A stretch of 60,000 nt of DNA from Nymphaea colorata (GCF_008831285.2 NC_045144.1:6748176-6808175); one strand, 5' to 3'; counted from the stretch's first letter, positions 45,505-57,233 are shown. A program made the numbers and translations. Notes: a model not told the origin generated them from the letters alone.

Positions 45505-46026
45505 ACTAATGTTTTTCTGGACAGTAGGGAATACACTTTTTTGTGGGATTGTACTCATTAAACTTATGTGGACATGTACTTTTGTGGGTACACCTTTTGT
45601 TCTTGTTATAAATTTTATTTCGACAACTACATTGCACTGTTGGATGTCATGGTTTGAACAGTGTTTTTTTTTTTAAAGATAAATGTGTTGTTCGTACCTT
45701 TTGCGTCTTGTTGTTTACTGGATGATAGGGATTATGTGCTCAACATGTTGTTCTTGTTGTTTTCTGTATAATATGGAATACACCATCAACATTCACACAA
45801 ATTTACCACGTTAAATTCTTCTTATGTATCAAACAGGGTTAAATTTACCATGTTAAATTCTTCGTGTGCATCAAACAGGGTTAAATTCTCCGCGTTAAAT
45901 TTCACCAGCCCATCAAACAGGGCCTCAGATTGGAAAAAGGAGAAATTTCATCCTGTAAATTTTTCCAGAAAAATTTACCATGGTAAATTTACCGCGTTAA
46001 ATTTCACCCGCCCATCAAACGGGCCC

Positions 46027-46160
46027 TTAAGGAGGATGAATTGAGAGGTCATCTTTTAAGTCTTTGAAAGAGACAGAATCAAAAAGGTGAAAAAGTTGCT
46101 TTGTTGTTTAACGGTACAACAGGCAGAAACTTCAACTCTAGAGTGTTTGGTTTAATTGGA
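46027..46160 (-). promoter_or_regulatory. RLP promoter block, distal half, beyond transposon
   Basis: TTAAGGAGGATGAATTGAGAG to AACGGTACAACAGGC continues the RLP upstream block interrupted at 43612. The similarity to 34545-34650 and 56025-56120 is clear. It is now 2.4 kb further from pseudogene 3. Confidence 0.6.
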
Positions 46161-49100
46161 AATAAGCTCTGTGTCGTGCCCCTTAGGGTGTAGCATAGGT
46201 GGTTGGGCTAGAAGTACATTAAAGTGACTCATTCCTAGTTTGATTTCCGTCCATGCATGCCACATTCTTGTGCTAAATATGATTATCATGTGCATGGCCA
46301 ATGCTTTTTGGTTTCAGATTCATAATATTAATTTGTTTATGAAAAAAGGATTATATTTAAAAAAAAAGCAAAAGAAAGTGATGAATTTTGGTTCAAATTC
46401 ATATTTTTAAAGTTATTGAATGTCTCTGAGTTCATTGATCGTACGCAAAAGATTCAAATGAAATCTGAATTGCTTCCGATTGGACCGAAGTGTATAATTT
46501 GCAAGATTTCCTAAATCAAACTGCACAAAACTAGAAAAATTAAAAACAAAGATTAAAAAAACCCCCAAAAAAATTATTATAGGTGCTTCCGTTGAATTCT
46601 TGGATGTTGGAAGCTGATCCATACTGACTTTGAACGTTGTACGGTTTTTTAGGGAAAGTCCGCCTAATTGTAGGGAATGTTATCAGATCCCTTACCAGTG
46701 AAAAAAGTTTATATGATTTATCTGTATCCAAATTCAATAAGTTAAACTGATTTGCAAATTCTCAACCAAATTAGATCCAGCTTTAAAGATGTATTAAGAA
46801 CTGAATTTGAAAATGAAAGGGTATTAGATATCGTATATTTGTTTAAAACTAAATATTAGTCGGATCGCTTGCATATTTATTGAAATCCAGATCTAAATTC
46901 AAATTCAATCGTATGTCATTTTATAAATTTGAATTTGAGCTAATTTCTTAAATTTTTTCTTTATCCCATTTTTTCTTTACACAGTTTGGTTAGTATCCGA
47001 TCGATTTACTAACATTCCCATTTCATTACGCAACGTGGCGGAGAGACATAGAAAGAGGGATGTTTATTGCCACTTCATTTTATAACATATCTGGGTTGAA
47101 AAATAACACGCTTCAATTATTTTGTCTGCCCTTTAAAGAACATTTTACTGTCTCGTATTCGGATTTGAGATCATTTATATGCATAGATTTAAGGTCAGAA
47201 CCTCCCATTCGCCTCAGATCTCAAGATAGCTGCGGATCCAAAAATCTTCTTTTTTTTTTCATATAGTGGTAAAATCTGGTGTTTATTTACATTGTAGGTT
47301 CCACCCGCATAAAAGAAATCTTAAATGAGCCATTGATTTGAGAACACACTGTTTCAATTTTTTATGACAGGTTCATTGGACACGTCTTAGTATGTATGAA
47401 TTTGTTCCAAAAATTAAAGCAGGTTCAATGAAACAGTATGTAAAACATTCTATTAGTCAAACACCACTAAAAGTGGGTTTAAGTAACACCATTAAAAAAA
47501 GTTGGTAAGTACAATGTGAGTAATTGTTGACACATACCCACAAAAAAAATCATATTTTTATATTAATATTTTGGAAAATTTTCCTTCATTTACATAATGG
47601 TGGTGCTCCTTAAAAATTTAAATGTTTATAAATAATAGCCCTTAATTTTCTGGCTTGGTCGTCACACGCCTACGCCGAAGGGTGCTTTCATCTTTTGGAA
47701 ATTCTTGTGGATATGGAATGAGCGGAAGATGCACGATCTGTGAAGATCCAATAGTTGCCGTCATGGAAGGGATTTAAGCACCGCCACTTTCTCTTTGCTC
47801 GAGTGATTGCAAATGACTTGTTACATTAATTTGAATGACTAAAACTGATTCAAAATCTGACAAGAGCATGTAGGATCCCAATTTTACATGTAGTTGGATC
47901 CGGATCGTTATCATGTCCTGAGTTCATATTCGGATTTGATGCCCAAACCCAACTGTGATTTCAACTTTTCTTTTTCCTTCACAAGATCTAAATAAATGCT
48001 GCTGGCCTTGGGTCAGTCATCAAATTTTTACTGACCCGTTGAGGGACTACGTACACTAACAAAGGAATACAAACTAAGAATTTTTGTGAAAATTCTGGTT
48101 AAGGAGCACATTTTAAGAACTGAATTCGAAAATGAATGGATATTAGATATATAGTACATTTGTTTAAAAGTAAATACTAGCCTGATCATTCGCATATTTA
48201 TTGAAATCCAAATCTAAAATTGAATTCAATCAGATGTCATTTTATAAATTTGAATTTGAGCATGTTTCTTGATAGGTTGTTGATTTAAATTTTTCTTTAT
48301 CCCTACAAAATAATTAAGAAGTCATTTCGCTACACAAATTATTAAGAGGTTGTTTCGCGCTAATAGAACAATTACATACCATTCGATGAACCTGCTCCAA
48401 TTTTTTATGACAGGTTTATTGAATACGTTTTAGTATATTTTGAATTTGTTCTGAAAATTGAGGCATGTCCATTTAGTCAAGCAACCACTAAAAGTCTGTT
48501 TGAATAACAACACCCTTAAAATTCTGTTTCACTCAAACCAGGTTCCTAAGAAATTACACCATTTCCAAAAAGGAGTAAATAACATGCCCCTCTTTTCCTG
48601 AGTCATTTATTGAAAACATCGTTTCAATCTTATTAACGAAGTACAAAAACCAGTCGAATAATCAAGTGTTTATAGAACCCTATTTTCACAAAAAGTCACT
48701 TATTGGAAGTGTCATCCACCCACAACCTACTTACAAAAAGTGGGTAAGTACAATGTGAGCAATTGTTGACACATAACTAGAGAAAATTCATATTTTTATA
48801 TTAATATTTTGGAAAAAAAAATTCTTCATATATATATATATATATAAGGAAAGAGAGGAAGGTACCGGGAGGGAAGGTAGCCAGTAGCAAGCAAGTGACA
48901 AAAAAAAATATTAGCCAACAAAAAAGTGGTGTCTAGACTCCATAACAGAGAAAGAGAAGGAAGGAGGAGAACCAAAAGTAGCCAGGTGAATGAGGCAAAA
49001 GAAGAAATGGGCCAAGTAGGTGAAAGTCGGCATGGCAAAGAAAATGTTGGGAGAAAAGCATATTTGGGCAAAAGATAAGAGAAAATGGGCTTGTCAGAAG

Positions 49101-51266
49101 TGGCTACATGCCATAACCAATAACAAAAAAGAAAAAGAAGTATTGTTGGAAGATCCCTAGAATTTGAGGGTCAGTCACCTCCCCAAACAAAACAAAGAAA
49201 GAAAGAGAGAGAGAAAGAGATGATAAAATAGAAAATACACATCATTTGTCTGTCCATCCCTACTAACTGTTGGGCTCTAATTATCAATTGATAATTTGGT
49301 AGAACCAAATGGCTCCATATATTTGGAAGTTTCACCTCTTTAGCTCACTTGCATTATTAAGGGGTTGTTTTGAGGCTGGAATTACATATAATTAAAATTC
49401 TCATTTTTATGAAATAAAAATTGTGCTATTGAATAAAAACAATTATTATGGAATTATAGGCTTATTATTCAATCAAAACTGCAAAATTGTGACTCTACCC
49501 TAGGGGTGGAATTACGATTCTAGAATTTTAGACTGTCTTTTGTTTCTCTTGGGCACATGTCATGATGGTTTTAATTCATAGATTCTATAATTTTAATTAA
49601 GACACATCATTTTCAATTATAGAATCAAAATTTCATAGTATCAAACACAAAGGGAAACTAGAACTAGAATTTTTCATTCCAATTCCAGCTTGAGGTGAAA
49701 TATCGTTTCAGAATTTTTAATTTGAAGATGAAATTATGATACTAATATGTTAAAGTTATGGATGTAAATGAGTCAGGATTTGGATGAGCTAAATATAGCC
49801 ACGACCGCTGCCAGATCCTACTTGTTTTGACATCAAGGGGCCAGGCCATAATCAGTTAGGGGCTTGGGCTGCAGCCTATATAGGAAGGTCAACAGATCAG
49901 GTTTAAATAGGATGTACCCTTAATTGTATTCATTTTTTTTGGATATTCCCAAATTCTTATTTGAATACAAAATAAAGAAAATCATATCCAACTCTGAAAT
50001 CCAATTTCATTTTCAAAATTCGATCTGATTTTGATTTTTATATGCATATCCACATTCAAATTTCTAATCACAATGTGGTCGATTTTCAACATGTAAGAAC
50101 ATTGGATATGGGATATTTATTTAACATTAAATCTGAATCCGAATCTGAATCAGAAACCTGATTGGCTGTTATTTCTTAAGTCTAAATTCAATCTGATTTT
50201 TTAAACAGATATTAAATTTTTCATAGTATCCAATTTTTTTTGGGAACCATTCAGTCGGATATCCAATTAATTAAAGTCAAATAGATCGGCATCCCTAGCA
50301 CAAAACGAAAGATTCAAAAAAAAAAAAAAAATTGTAGGGTCTATGCATGCCTACATGGCAGTACTGAGACAGCCCCCACCCCCAACCTCTTCTCTTTTTA
50401 CTATTCATAAGAAAAATCAACCCGATGCTCTCATTGTATTCAACAACAGATACTTCTTTTAGTTTGTTTCTTTTGGATTCATTCCCCTTTCTCCTTCTCC
50501 TATAGCAAATAAGTCAATAAAATGCGTTTCTTTTGGATTCATTCCCCTTTCTCCTTCTCCTATAGCAAATAAGTCAATAAAATGCGAGCGGATCTAAGTT
50601 TGTTTTCATTTGGTTTCTTTGGTTCTGTGAAATTCGAAAGGACCTAAGTTTTGGTGTATTTAGTTTACTGAAACCTGAATTACATCCCTCCAAATTAGCC
50701 TAATTTTAATGAAAACTATCACATATTGATAGACTTGACAACTTTTACTAGGAAAAAAAATTACCACTGTAAACAACGCAGCAACGGGTGTAGGAAATAT
50801 TATATTTCAATAATTTCACCTTTCATATAAATTTTTCCTTAAAATTTGAAGAGAAACATCGGATTTGCTATTCAGATAATATTCTAATTATGACATATAA
50901 AATTGGGCTGAAAACTTGATTTTGGATTAAGTAATGCTGAATTTTAATGTGAAAATTATGTCTCTACTGAATTTTACAAAAACCATCTTTACTCTAGTTT
51001 TGGTGTACTAAAAGAGGTCTGTCAAATATTTGGACGATTGCATATGACTCCTTAAGAGGCTGTTCGGATAATGAAATGGTAACATAAGGTCCCACAAACC
51101 GTAGACGAAGCTAGAAAATTCTGGTTAAGAGTTGCTAGTTACAAAATTTTAAACTTTTAAGGGGAATCAATATATAAATGGAAAAATTTTCTGTGAAGTA
51201 TGAAACATGAAAAGAGAAATCTTTCGTGGGTATATGTGATAGTTTTTGAAGAAGGTTAATGAAATA
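46161..51266. other. Gene-free spacer, diverged duplicated flanks
   Basis: No gene is recognised. Segments are related to 34.7-39.4 kb (for example 46800-47270 with 37060-37560, and 49600-50300 with 38280-38930). A purine-rich stretch at about 48846-49230 after a short (TA)n (48829-48846) has no counterpart that I can see in the window. Confidence 0.6.
50467..50586. repeat. Exact 60-bp tandem duplication
   Basis: 50467-50526 and 50527-50586 are identical (start TTTCTTTTGGATTCATTCCC, end AATGCG). The paralogous locus near 39060 has a single unit, so the duplication arose after the flanks were copied. Confidence 0.95.
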
Positions 51267-51575
51267 GTATGTTACCGTTTCACTTGTCAAAACGACCCCT
51301 AAAGTGTTAATGAGAATGATCAAATTAATAGAGTACATGGAATAAATAACCCCCAGTTATAAAGGTTTTTGTGATGTAGTAAGAGCACCCGGCTGGGGTT
51401 GAAGACACGGCCACATTGCAAACGGATTATAGTTTCTATAAATTATTCTTACCAAAGAAAAAAAAAAAAAGTTTTTACTCCAAGAACCGTTTCTATCTAT
51501 GTGGGAGGATTCACACATATGTATGCCCGGACAACTGTCAGTCCTATATATCATTCAGCATTTTTTGGGAAGCAA
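51267..51575. repeat. Near-identical 307-bp block (copy 2)
   Basis: Partner of 39471-39777 with only three small differences. Confidence 0.85.
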
Positions 51576-51765
51576 TTTTATTAACTGTCAGTCCTATACA
51601 CACACATACATTATTTCATGTTAAAAGGCTTGAATTACATTTTGGTTGGGATGGTATGTATTTTTTAAATCGAAAGAGTTTGGCGACAAGTTTTTAATTT
51701 TTTGAGAAAATCGAATCTATACAGATCATAAAATATAATTATGTATACACTTGAGTATAGATCAA

Positions 51766-51767
<2 letters not shown>

Positions 51768-51832
<65 letters not shown>

Positions 51833-52179
51833 CACAAAGAGTAGACCACCGAAAATTGATTGATACCACTAATACAAAGCCAGATGGTCGTTTGCAAAAC
51901 TGATTGTGCTCTTTCGCATAATCGAACCTTATAAATATTATCTCAATAATGTTTTGATGAGAATCTTACACTAAGTCATTTTTTGAGTTCAATATGTTCT
52001 TATAGTAATAAAAAAAATGGACTCTTATGACAACAAATTTTTAATTGTAGAAAATTAAGTTTTTTTTTTCTTATGAGCAATTTTACATGCTTTATATTGA
52101 ATTAGCATGTATAAACATAACAGAATGTTCATATTTTGTTTCACAATCATTTTGTCAGGTATTTTAGGAGGTCTGGTTT

Positions 52180-52271
<92 letters not shown>
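51768..52271. repeat. Segment between two (TA)n tracts (orientation 2)
   Basis: (CT)n to 51801, (TA)n at 51802-51829, a unique segment at 51830-52179, (AC)n at about 52180-52192, (TA)n at 52193-52249 and (GA)n at 52250-52271. The unique segment starts GGGCACAAAGAGTAGACCAC and aligns to the reverse complement of 40044-40387. The flank to the left (51600-51780) aligns in direct orientation with 39790-39955. Confidence 0.9.
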
Positions 52272-52296
52272 ACCCCATCTTGAGTAAAATTTCGAC

Positions 52297-52821
52297 ATGC
52301 TATATGCATCATGCTTTAAATGATCAAGATGGTACTATAAAATTATGTAAATTTGAAACGGCAATAGAAATTGATAAAAAGTTAATGTTATTTCTCAAAA
52401 CTTCAGAAAGAAATTCTTGTAATTGATTAACAAAGAACCGGTCATTCACTGGTAGGAACGAAGAAAATAGTTGGTAGTTTAAACTTTATATTTTTGTGAA
52501 CAGAAAGGACAATATTTAATGACCATTCTGGTTTAATAATAGAAAGGAAGGACAATATGCCACCGAAAAAAAAAAGAAGACAAGAAGTTTACAAATAGGA
52601 AATGATCACTTTGCTTAACACCACCATGAATTATACGAGAACGCGCAATGGCTTTACATTTAAAGATGGCTAAACACACTATAAAGTTGAGCTTTGTCAA
52701 CCACCATGTTTTCCTGAACTTCTAATTGAGCGAGAGGCGCACTTGCAACAATTAAAAGGAAAAGTAGCTGCCTGAAAACCTTTGTCACTGTCACCGTGTT
52801 GCCTCTAGCTTTGCGTTTAGA
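52297..52821 (-). repeat. Duplicated RLP downstream block (copy 3)
   Basis: Counterpart of 9471-10084 and 30597-31304, ending at the stop codon of the intact RLP. It lacks the 113-bp tandem duplication of copy 2. Confidence 0.7.
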
Positions 52822-55761
52822 TTAAGCCCAAGGACAGTAGCACCTTCTCCAAAAGATATCGAAGCCCCTTCCATTATTCAGAAAAAATGAGAAGCTTATT
52901 GCTGTGCCAAAACCTACACCAAAACCTAGTGCCACCGATGTGTTCTTCCACATTCTCTCTTCATTTGCTTGCTTCAGTACAAGAAATGGAATAGATGTGG
53001 TGCTCTCATTGGCTTCACAGGCAAGCAAGAGTGGAGGGCCACAGAGACTTGGATTCCCTTCGAAGCTCCAATGATCGAAGGTGGAAAATTGTGGTGATTG
53101 AGGGATTCTTCCAGCAAGGTTGTTATATGAGAGATTCAGGTACTCAAGAAAATTCAGTTTAGAAAGTTCTTCTGGTATTTCACCTGAAAGGTGGTTATGA
53201 GATAGATCCAATGATTCCAGTTGTTGGAGGCCACCAAAATTCTTAGGAATTGACCCTTTAAGCTTGTTGTTCGAAATTCTTAGTGCTTGGAGCCATTTAA
53301 GGTCTCCAATCTCTTCAAGAATCTCACCCTCAAAGTAATTGTTGGAAAGGTCAATTGTGTTCATGAGGAACAAATTTTCATCTTGGTAACTTAATGTTTC
53401 TCCTTTGATTGTCATTGCCACTTCCCATTTTGTACCAAAATCATTAAGAAGAGCCACATCCCAAAGAGCATGGGAGATGTCGAAAGTCTTCATTGCATTG
53501 AGACTTAACAACAAGCTCATTGGAAATTTTCCACTAAATTGATTGGTGGAGATGTCAAGCATGAGCAGTCCTTGGAAAGCAGTCTTGTCAAAAGAGAAGT
53601 TAATAGCACCACTTAGAAAGTTGGAACTTAACACGAGAATGCTTAGTTTTGGCAGCTTCGAAAGCCATGAAGGGAAGTCACCACTTAATTTATTCTTCCC
53701 TAAATTTATGAACACAAGCCATTTGCAGTGACCAAGGGATTTAGGGATATGACCTTCTAACATGTTGTCACTTAAATCCAGTATATCCAATGAATCTCTT
53801 GCCTTGCCAGTAACCTCTGGGATTTGTCCTTGCAATTGATTGTTCTGGAGATGGACATTCGCCAAACTCATGTTAAAGATGCAAGTAGGTATCTGGCCGC
53901 TGAACTTGTTGTTTGAGAAGTCCACCACCCCAAGTTCAGTGAGGTTGCACAAGAAAGCTGGTATTTCTCCTGTCACACTATTATTCTTGATTGAAAAAGA
54001 CTGCAAATAATTAAAAGATAGAGAATTTGGAAGGCTATTCAACATGTTATAGCTCAAATCAACTAAATCACCGTTGAGAACAGTCCCTGGTACAAAGCCT
54101 GTTATCATGTTGTGGGATATGTTCAAATAGCCGAAAGTATTTAACCATTGCGGAATTTCCTCAGTGATCCTGTTCTTCGAAAGGTCCAAACCATCCATGG
54201 GCATCTGGTGACGAAGGAATCGAGGGAACTGGTTGATATTGCACGAGGCCAAGCTCAAGTCTTGTAGTCTTGAAAACTTAAGAGTGGGGTTGTCAATGCC
54301 TACAGTCAAGTTATTTCGAGAAAGTGACAATGACCGAAGCTTTTTGAAGTTTGTAAAAATTCCAAGGTCGAGATAGCCATCAAATTTGTTGTTTGAAAGG
54401 TCAAGGTCTTCAAGCAGAGATTGGGCAAAAGATGGTCCTTGAAATAAACTAAAAGGAAAAGGCCCTACAAAGGAGTTGGAAGAAAGGTCCAATTTTTCTA
54501 TATTAAGAAGATTGTATGAATTTGGGATCGGGCCACCAAAATTATTATTGTTGAGGTTGACAATACGAATAGAGTGAGGTAAAGATGGTAAGAGGCCACT
54601 GAAAGTGTTTTTAGAAAGGTCAAGGTAAGTTAGTCGAGTGAGGTTGGCAAACAATAAAGAGTCTATGCAACCTGACAATCTAGTCTGACTTAGATCCAGG
54701 TGAGTTAAATCTGTGAGGTTTGCTATTGAGAAAGGAAGACTGCCTGACAGATTGGTATAAGAAAGTTCTAACTGTACTAAGGATGTCAGATTAACAATCC
54801 AAACACGAAAAAGGTCTCCTAAGAGCTCAATGCCACCAAGATTAAGAATTTCGAGCTTACTTGTTGGTAATTTGGTAGGTAATGAAACCCTCAATAAGTC
54901 ATTGCCTTCCACATCAAGAACCTTCAAGTGAGGAAGTTCAAAAATTTCAATCGGTAGGTGGCCGGACAAGTTGTTCTGACTAAGCCTTAAAGATTGAAGC
55001 TTGCTCTCTGAAGGGAAAAATGATGGCATTAATTCCCCTTGTAGCTCATTGTATGCTAGATCAAGAGCTTGAAGATGTGGGAGCATGAAAATATGAGGAG
55101 TGAGGCTTCCTTCAAGATCACAACCAACTAAACTAAGGGACCGTAGATTGGGCAATGCCGATGCTAAGTTGGCTCCCCACTCTTGCGAGTTGCGGAGATT
55201 GAATATGACAAAATTCAAGTGGAGGTATTTTAATTGCTTAAAGTTCCCCACGAAGCCTTCCAGATCCTCTTGTATTTCCAAGCCACCCAAAAGAGGGGAA
55301 AGGTCTAAAGCAACCAAATTAGACAAGTTTGAAATCTCGTATGGTACCTTGCCCGAAACCCAAGCTCTAGAGAGATTGAGATGAGTCAAGTGGGTGAGCT
55401 GACCCAGTTGTGAAGGTATGGTAGAACTATTGAAGTCACAACCACTGAGGTCAAGGTGCTGGAGCAGGTGGAGATCAAAAAGAGCAGGAGGTATTCTTGA
55501 CCCTGCAATATCAATATCAATTGTAGCATCAAGTTCAAGGCCAATGATGTATCCAGTGTGGGAATCACACTCTACTCCCTCCCACAAGCAGCAGTCAGAC
55601 TCATTTCCATTTCCACCCCATGAACTTAGCCTTCCATTGGATAGATGGAGATCCTCCTTGATACGCAACAGAATGGAGGCTTGACTGCTGAGGCACGAAG
55701 CACTTGCAACTCCGTCTACAGTGCTTACCAAGAGAAGCAGTAGTAGTAATAAACATCCCAT
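52822..55761 (-). CDS. Intact LRR receptor-like protein (RLP), 979 residues
   Basis: Second intact receptor of the cluster, a predicted plasma-membrane protein without a kinase. The frame is open up to 56076, but I place the start at 55761 because that methionine directly begins the leucine-rich signal peptide (MGCLLLLLLLLVSTVDG); 55791 (MLVPSITTTIMG) is an alternative. Order: signal peptide, LRRNT_2 cap with ESDCCLWEGVEC, about 29 LRRs, island with WEVAMTIKGETLSYQD, terminal LRRs, NPSLCGPPL, membrane helix with GFGVGFG, and a short tail ending RRCYCPWA. A splice-acceptor-like TTTCCTTGCAG precedes the leader at about 55853, suggesting a 5' untranslated intron as in the other copies. Compared with the gene at 31305 it lacks one 24-residue LRR after SLVQLELSYTN. 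Confidence 0.94.
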   Translation of the reverse strand: MGCLLLLLLLLVSTVDGVASASCLSSQASILLRIKEDLHLSNGRLSSWGGNGNESDCCLWEGVECDSHTGYIIGLELDATIDIDIAGSRIPPALFDLHLLQHLDLSGCDFNSSTIPSQLGQLTHLTHLNLSRAWVSGKVPYEISNLSNLVALDLSPLLGGLEIQEDLEGFVGNFKQLKYLHLNFVIFNLRNSQEWGANLASALPNLRSLSLVGCDLEGSLTPHIFMLPHLQALDLAYNELQGELMPSFFPSESKLQSLRLSQNNLSGHLPIEIFELPHLKVLDVEGNDLLRVSLPTKLPTSKLEILNLGGIELLGDLFRVWIVNLTSLVQLELSYTNLSGSLPFSIANLTDLTHLDLSQTRLSGCIDSLLFANLTRLTYLDLSKNTFSGLLPSLPHSIRIVNLNNNNFGGPIPNSYNLLNIEKLDLSSNSFVGPFPFSLFQGPSFAQSLLEDLDLSNNKFDGYLDLGIFTNFKKLRSLSLSRNNLTVGIDNPTLKFSRLQDLSLASCNINQFPRFLRHQMPMDGLDLSKNRITEEIPQWLNTFGYLNISHNMITGFVPGTVLNGDLVDLSYNMLNSLPNSLSFNYLQSFSIKNNSVTGEIPAFLCNLTELGVVDFSNNKFSGQIPTCIFNMSLANVHLQNNQLQGQIPEVTGKARDSLDILDLSDNMLEGHIPKSLGHCKWLVFINLGKNKLSGDFPSWLSKLPKLSILVLSSNFLSGAINFSFDKTAFQGLLMLDISTNQFSGKFPMSLLLSLNAMKTFDISHALWDVALLNDFGTKWEVAMTIKGETLSYQDENLFLMNTIDLSNNYFEGEILEEIGDLKWLQALRISNNKLKGSIPKNFGGLQQLESLDLSHNHLSGEIPEELSKLNFLEYLNLSYNNLAGRIPQSPQFSTFDHWSFEGNPSLCGPPLLLACEANESTTSIPFLVLKQANEERMWKNTSVALGFGVGFGTAISFSFFLNNGRGFDIFWRRCYCPWA

Positions 55762-56170
55762 TATCGTTGTTGTAATAGAGGGAACCAACATCGACAATCC
55801 TGCAGGTCTGCAACTTCTTCTTGTCTCACACACCATGGGCAACCTCCTCTGCAAGGAAATTAGAGATTGGTTAGAACACATGATTTCAATTGCTAAACTA
55901 TCAATGAACAAAAAGTTACCAAAAGTGTTGTGATAGAAAACGGGAAGCCTCTCCTCTCTCTCTTTCCCTCTCTCTCTCCAACTGATTAAGCTGTGTGTAT
56001 TTCTGAAGTGAGGCATGCATTTAAAGAGGATGAATTGAGAGGTCATCTTTTTAGTCTTTGAAAGAGACAGAATCAATGAGGTGAAAAGCTGCTTGGTTGT
56101 TTAACGGTGCAGCAGGCAGAAATTTCAACTCGAGTGTACATCAACGCGTCTAACATCACTATTGGTTTAG
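55762..56170 (-). promoter_or_regulatory. Putative RLP promoter and CT-rich leader, copy 4
   Basis: Contains the CT-rich leader (about 55951-55979), GCATGCATTTAAAG at 56013-56026 and the block GAGGATGAATTGAGAGGTC...GTTTAACGGTGCAGCAGGC shared with the other copies. This is the intact version of the site into which the Harbinger element inserted upstream of pseudogene 3. Confidence 0.5.
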
Positions 56171-57233
56171 TTGGAAATAAGCTCTGTGCTGTGCTCCATG
56201 GAGTGTAGCATAGCTGCTTGGGTTAGAGGTACGTTAAATGACCCATTCCCAGTTTGATTTCCATCCGTGTACGCCACGCTCCTGTGCTAATTATGTTGAT
56301 GATCATGTGGAAGCACTGTTCTAGTTGACACACATTAGACCAGCAGTAGGCACACAAGCAGCCAGGCATATGGGTTTCAGATTCACAATATTAACTTGTT
56401 TCTGCAAAAGGATTTTTTTTATAAAAAAAAAAAGCAAAAGAAAGTGATGATCGAATATTCACTGCACGAAATTAGAAAAATTAAAAAGCAAAGCTTAATA
56501 AAATAATAACTATTATTATTATAGGTGCCTCCGTTGAATTCTTGGTTGTCGGAAGCTGATCCACACTGAGTTCGAACGTTGTAAGGCTTTTTAGGGCACA
56601 TCCGGGTAATTATGGGGAATTTATCAGATCCCATACAAGTGAAGAACAGTCTATATGATTTATCTGTATCCAAATTCACTATGTTAATATGATTTGTAAA
56701 TTCTCAGCCAAATTAGATCCAGCTTTAAAGATGTATTAAGAACTGAATTTGAAAATGGATGAATATCAGATATAGTATATTTGTTTAAAACTAAATATTA
56801 GTCTGATCGATCGCATATTTATTGAAACCCAAATCTAAATTCAAAATCTATCAGATGTCATTTTATAAACTTGAATTTGAGTCAATTTCTTAATTTTTTC
56901 TTTACACAGTTTGGTCAGTATCCGATCGATTTTTTAAGTTCCCTACAAAATTGAAGCAGGTGAAATTGAATTAAGATGAAGAAATAATGATCATCACGGT
57001 AACAATATTCCCATTTCATTTTCAGCCAACGAGGGGGAGAGACATAGAAAGAGGGATGTTTATTGCCACTTTATTTTCTAACATATCTGGGTTGAAAAAT
57101 AAGACGCTTCAATCATTTTGTTTGAAGGTGACAACATTTTACTGTATTGAATTTGAGATCATTTATATCCATAGACTTCTGTCACTCTCACCATCTAGCT
57201 TCTGCTATAAGCCTTCATGATCCTGCATCTAGA
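56171..57233. other. Gene-free spacer between RLP copies 4 and 5
   Basis: Diverged copy of the flank seen at 34.7-37.5 kb and 46.2-47.3 kb (for example GGGGGAGAGACATAGAAAGA near 57031 and 37350). No gene is recognised. The last 60 bases resemble the region just downstream of pseudogene 1. Confidence 0.6.

Larger units (their letters stand above)
43613..46026 (+). mobile_element. PIF/Harbinger-type DNA transposon, 2.4 kb
   Basis: Perfect 25-bp terminal inverted repeats (43613-43637 and 46002-46026) begin GGGCCCGTTTGATGGGCGGG. They are flanked by the 3-bp duplication TTA (43610-43612 and 46027-46029), as expected for PIF/Harbinger. The intact RLP promoters show the uninterrupted site CATTTAAAGAGG, so the boundaries are firm. 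The interior has a GC-rich fold-back left end, an antisense calcium-dependent kinase exon, a decayed DDE transposase C-terminus and a small open frame with an RNase H1-type N-terminal domain. The right end has tandem degenerate copies of a GTTAAATT...CATCAAACAGGG unit at about 45810-45925. Confidence 0.9.

Noticed and set aside
55762-56076. In-frame 105-codon N-terminal extension of the RLP at 52822
   Set aside because: It crosses the CT-rich leader and a splice-acceptor-like site, has no receptor similarity, and the downstream methionine begins a proper signal peptide.
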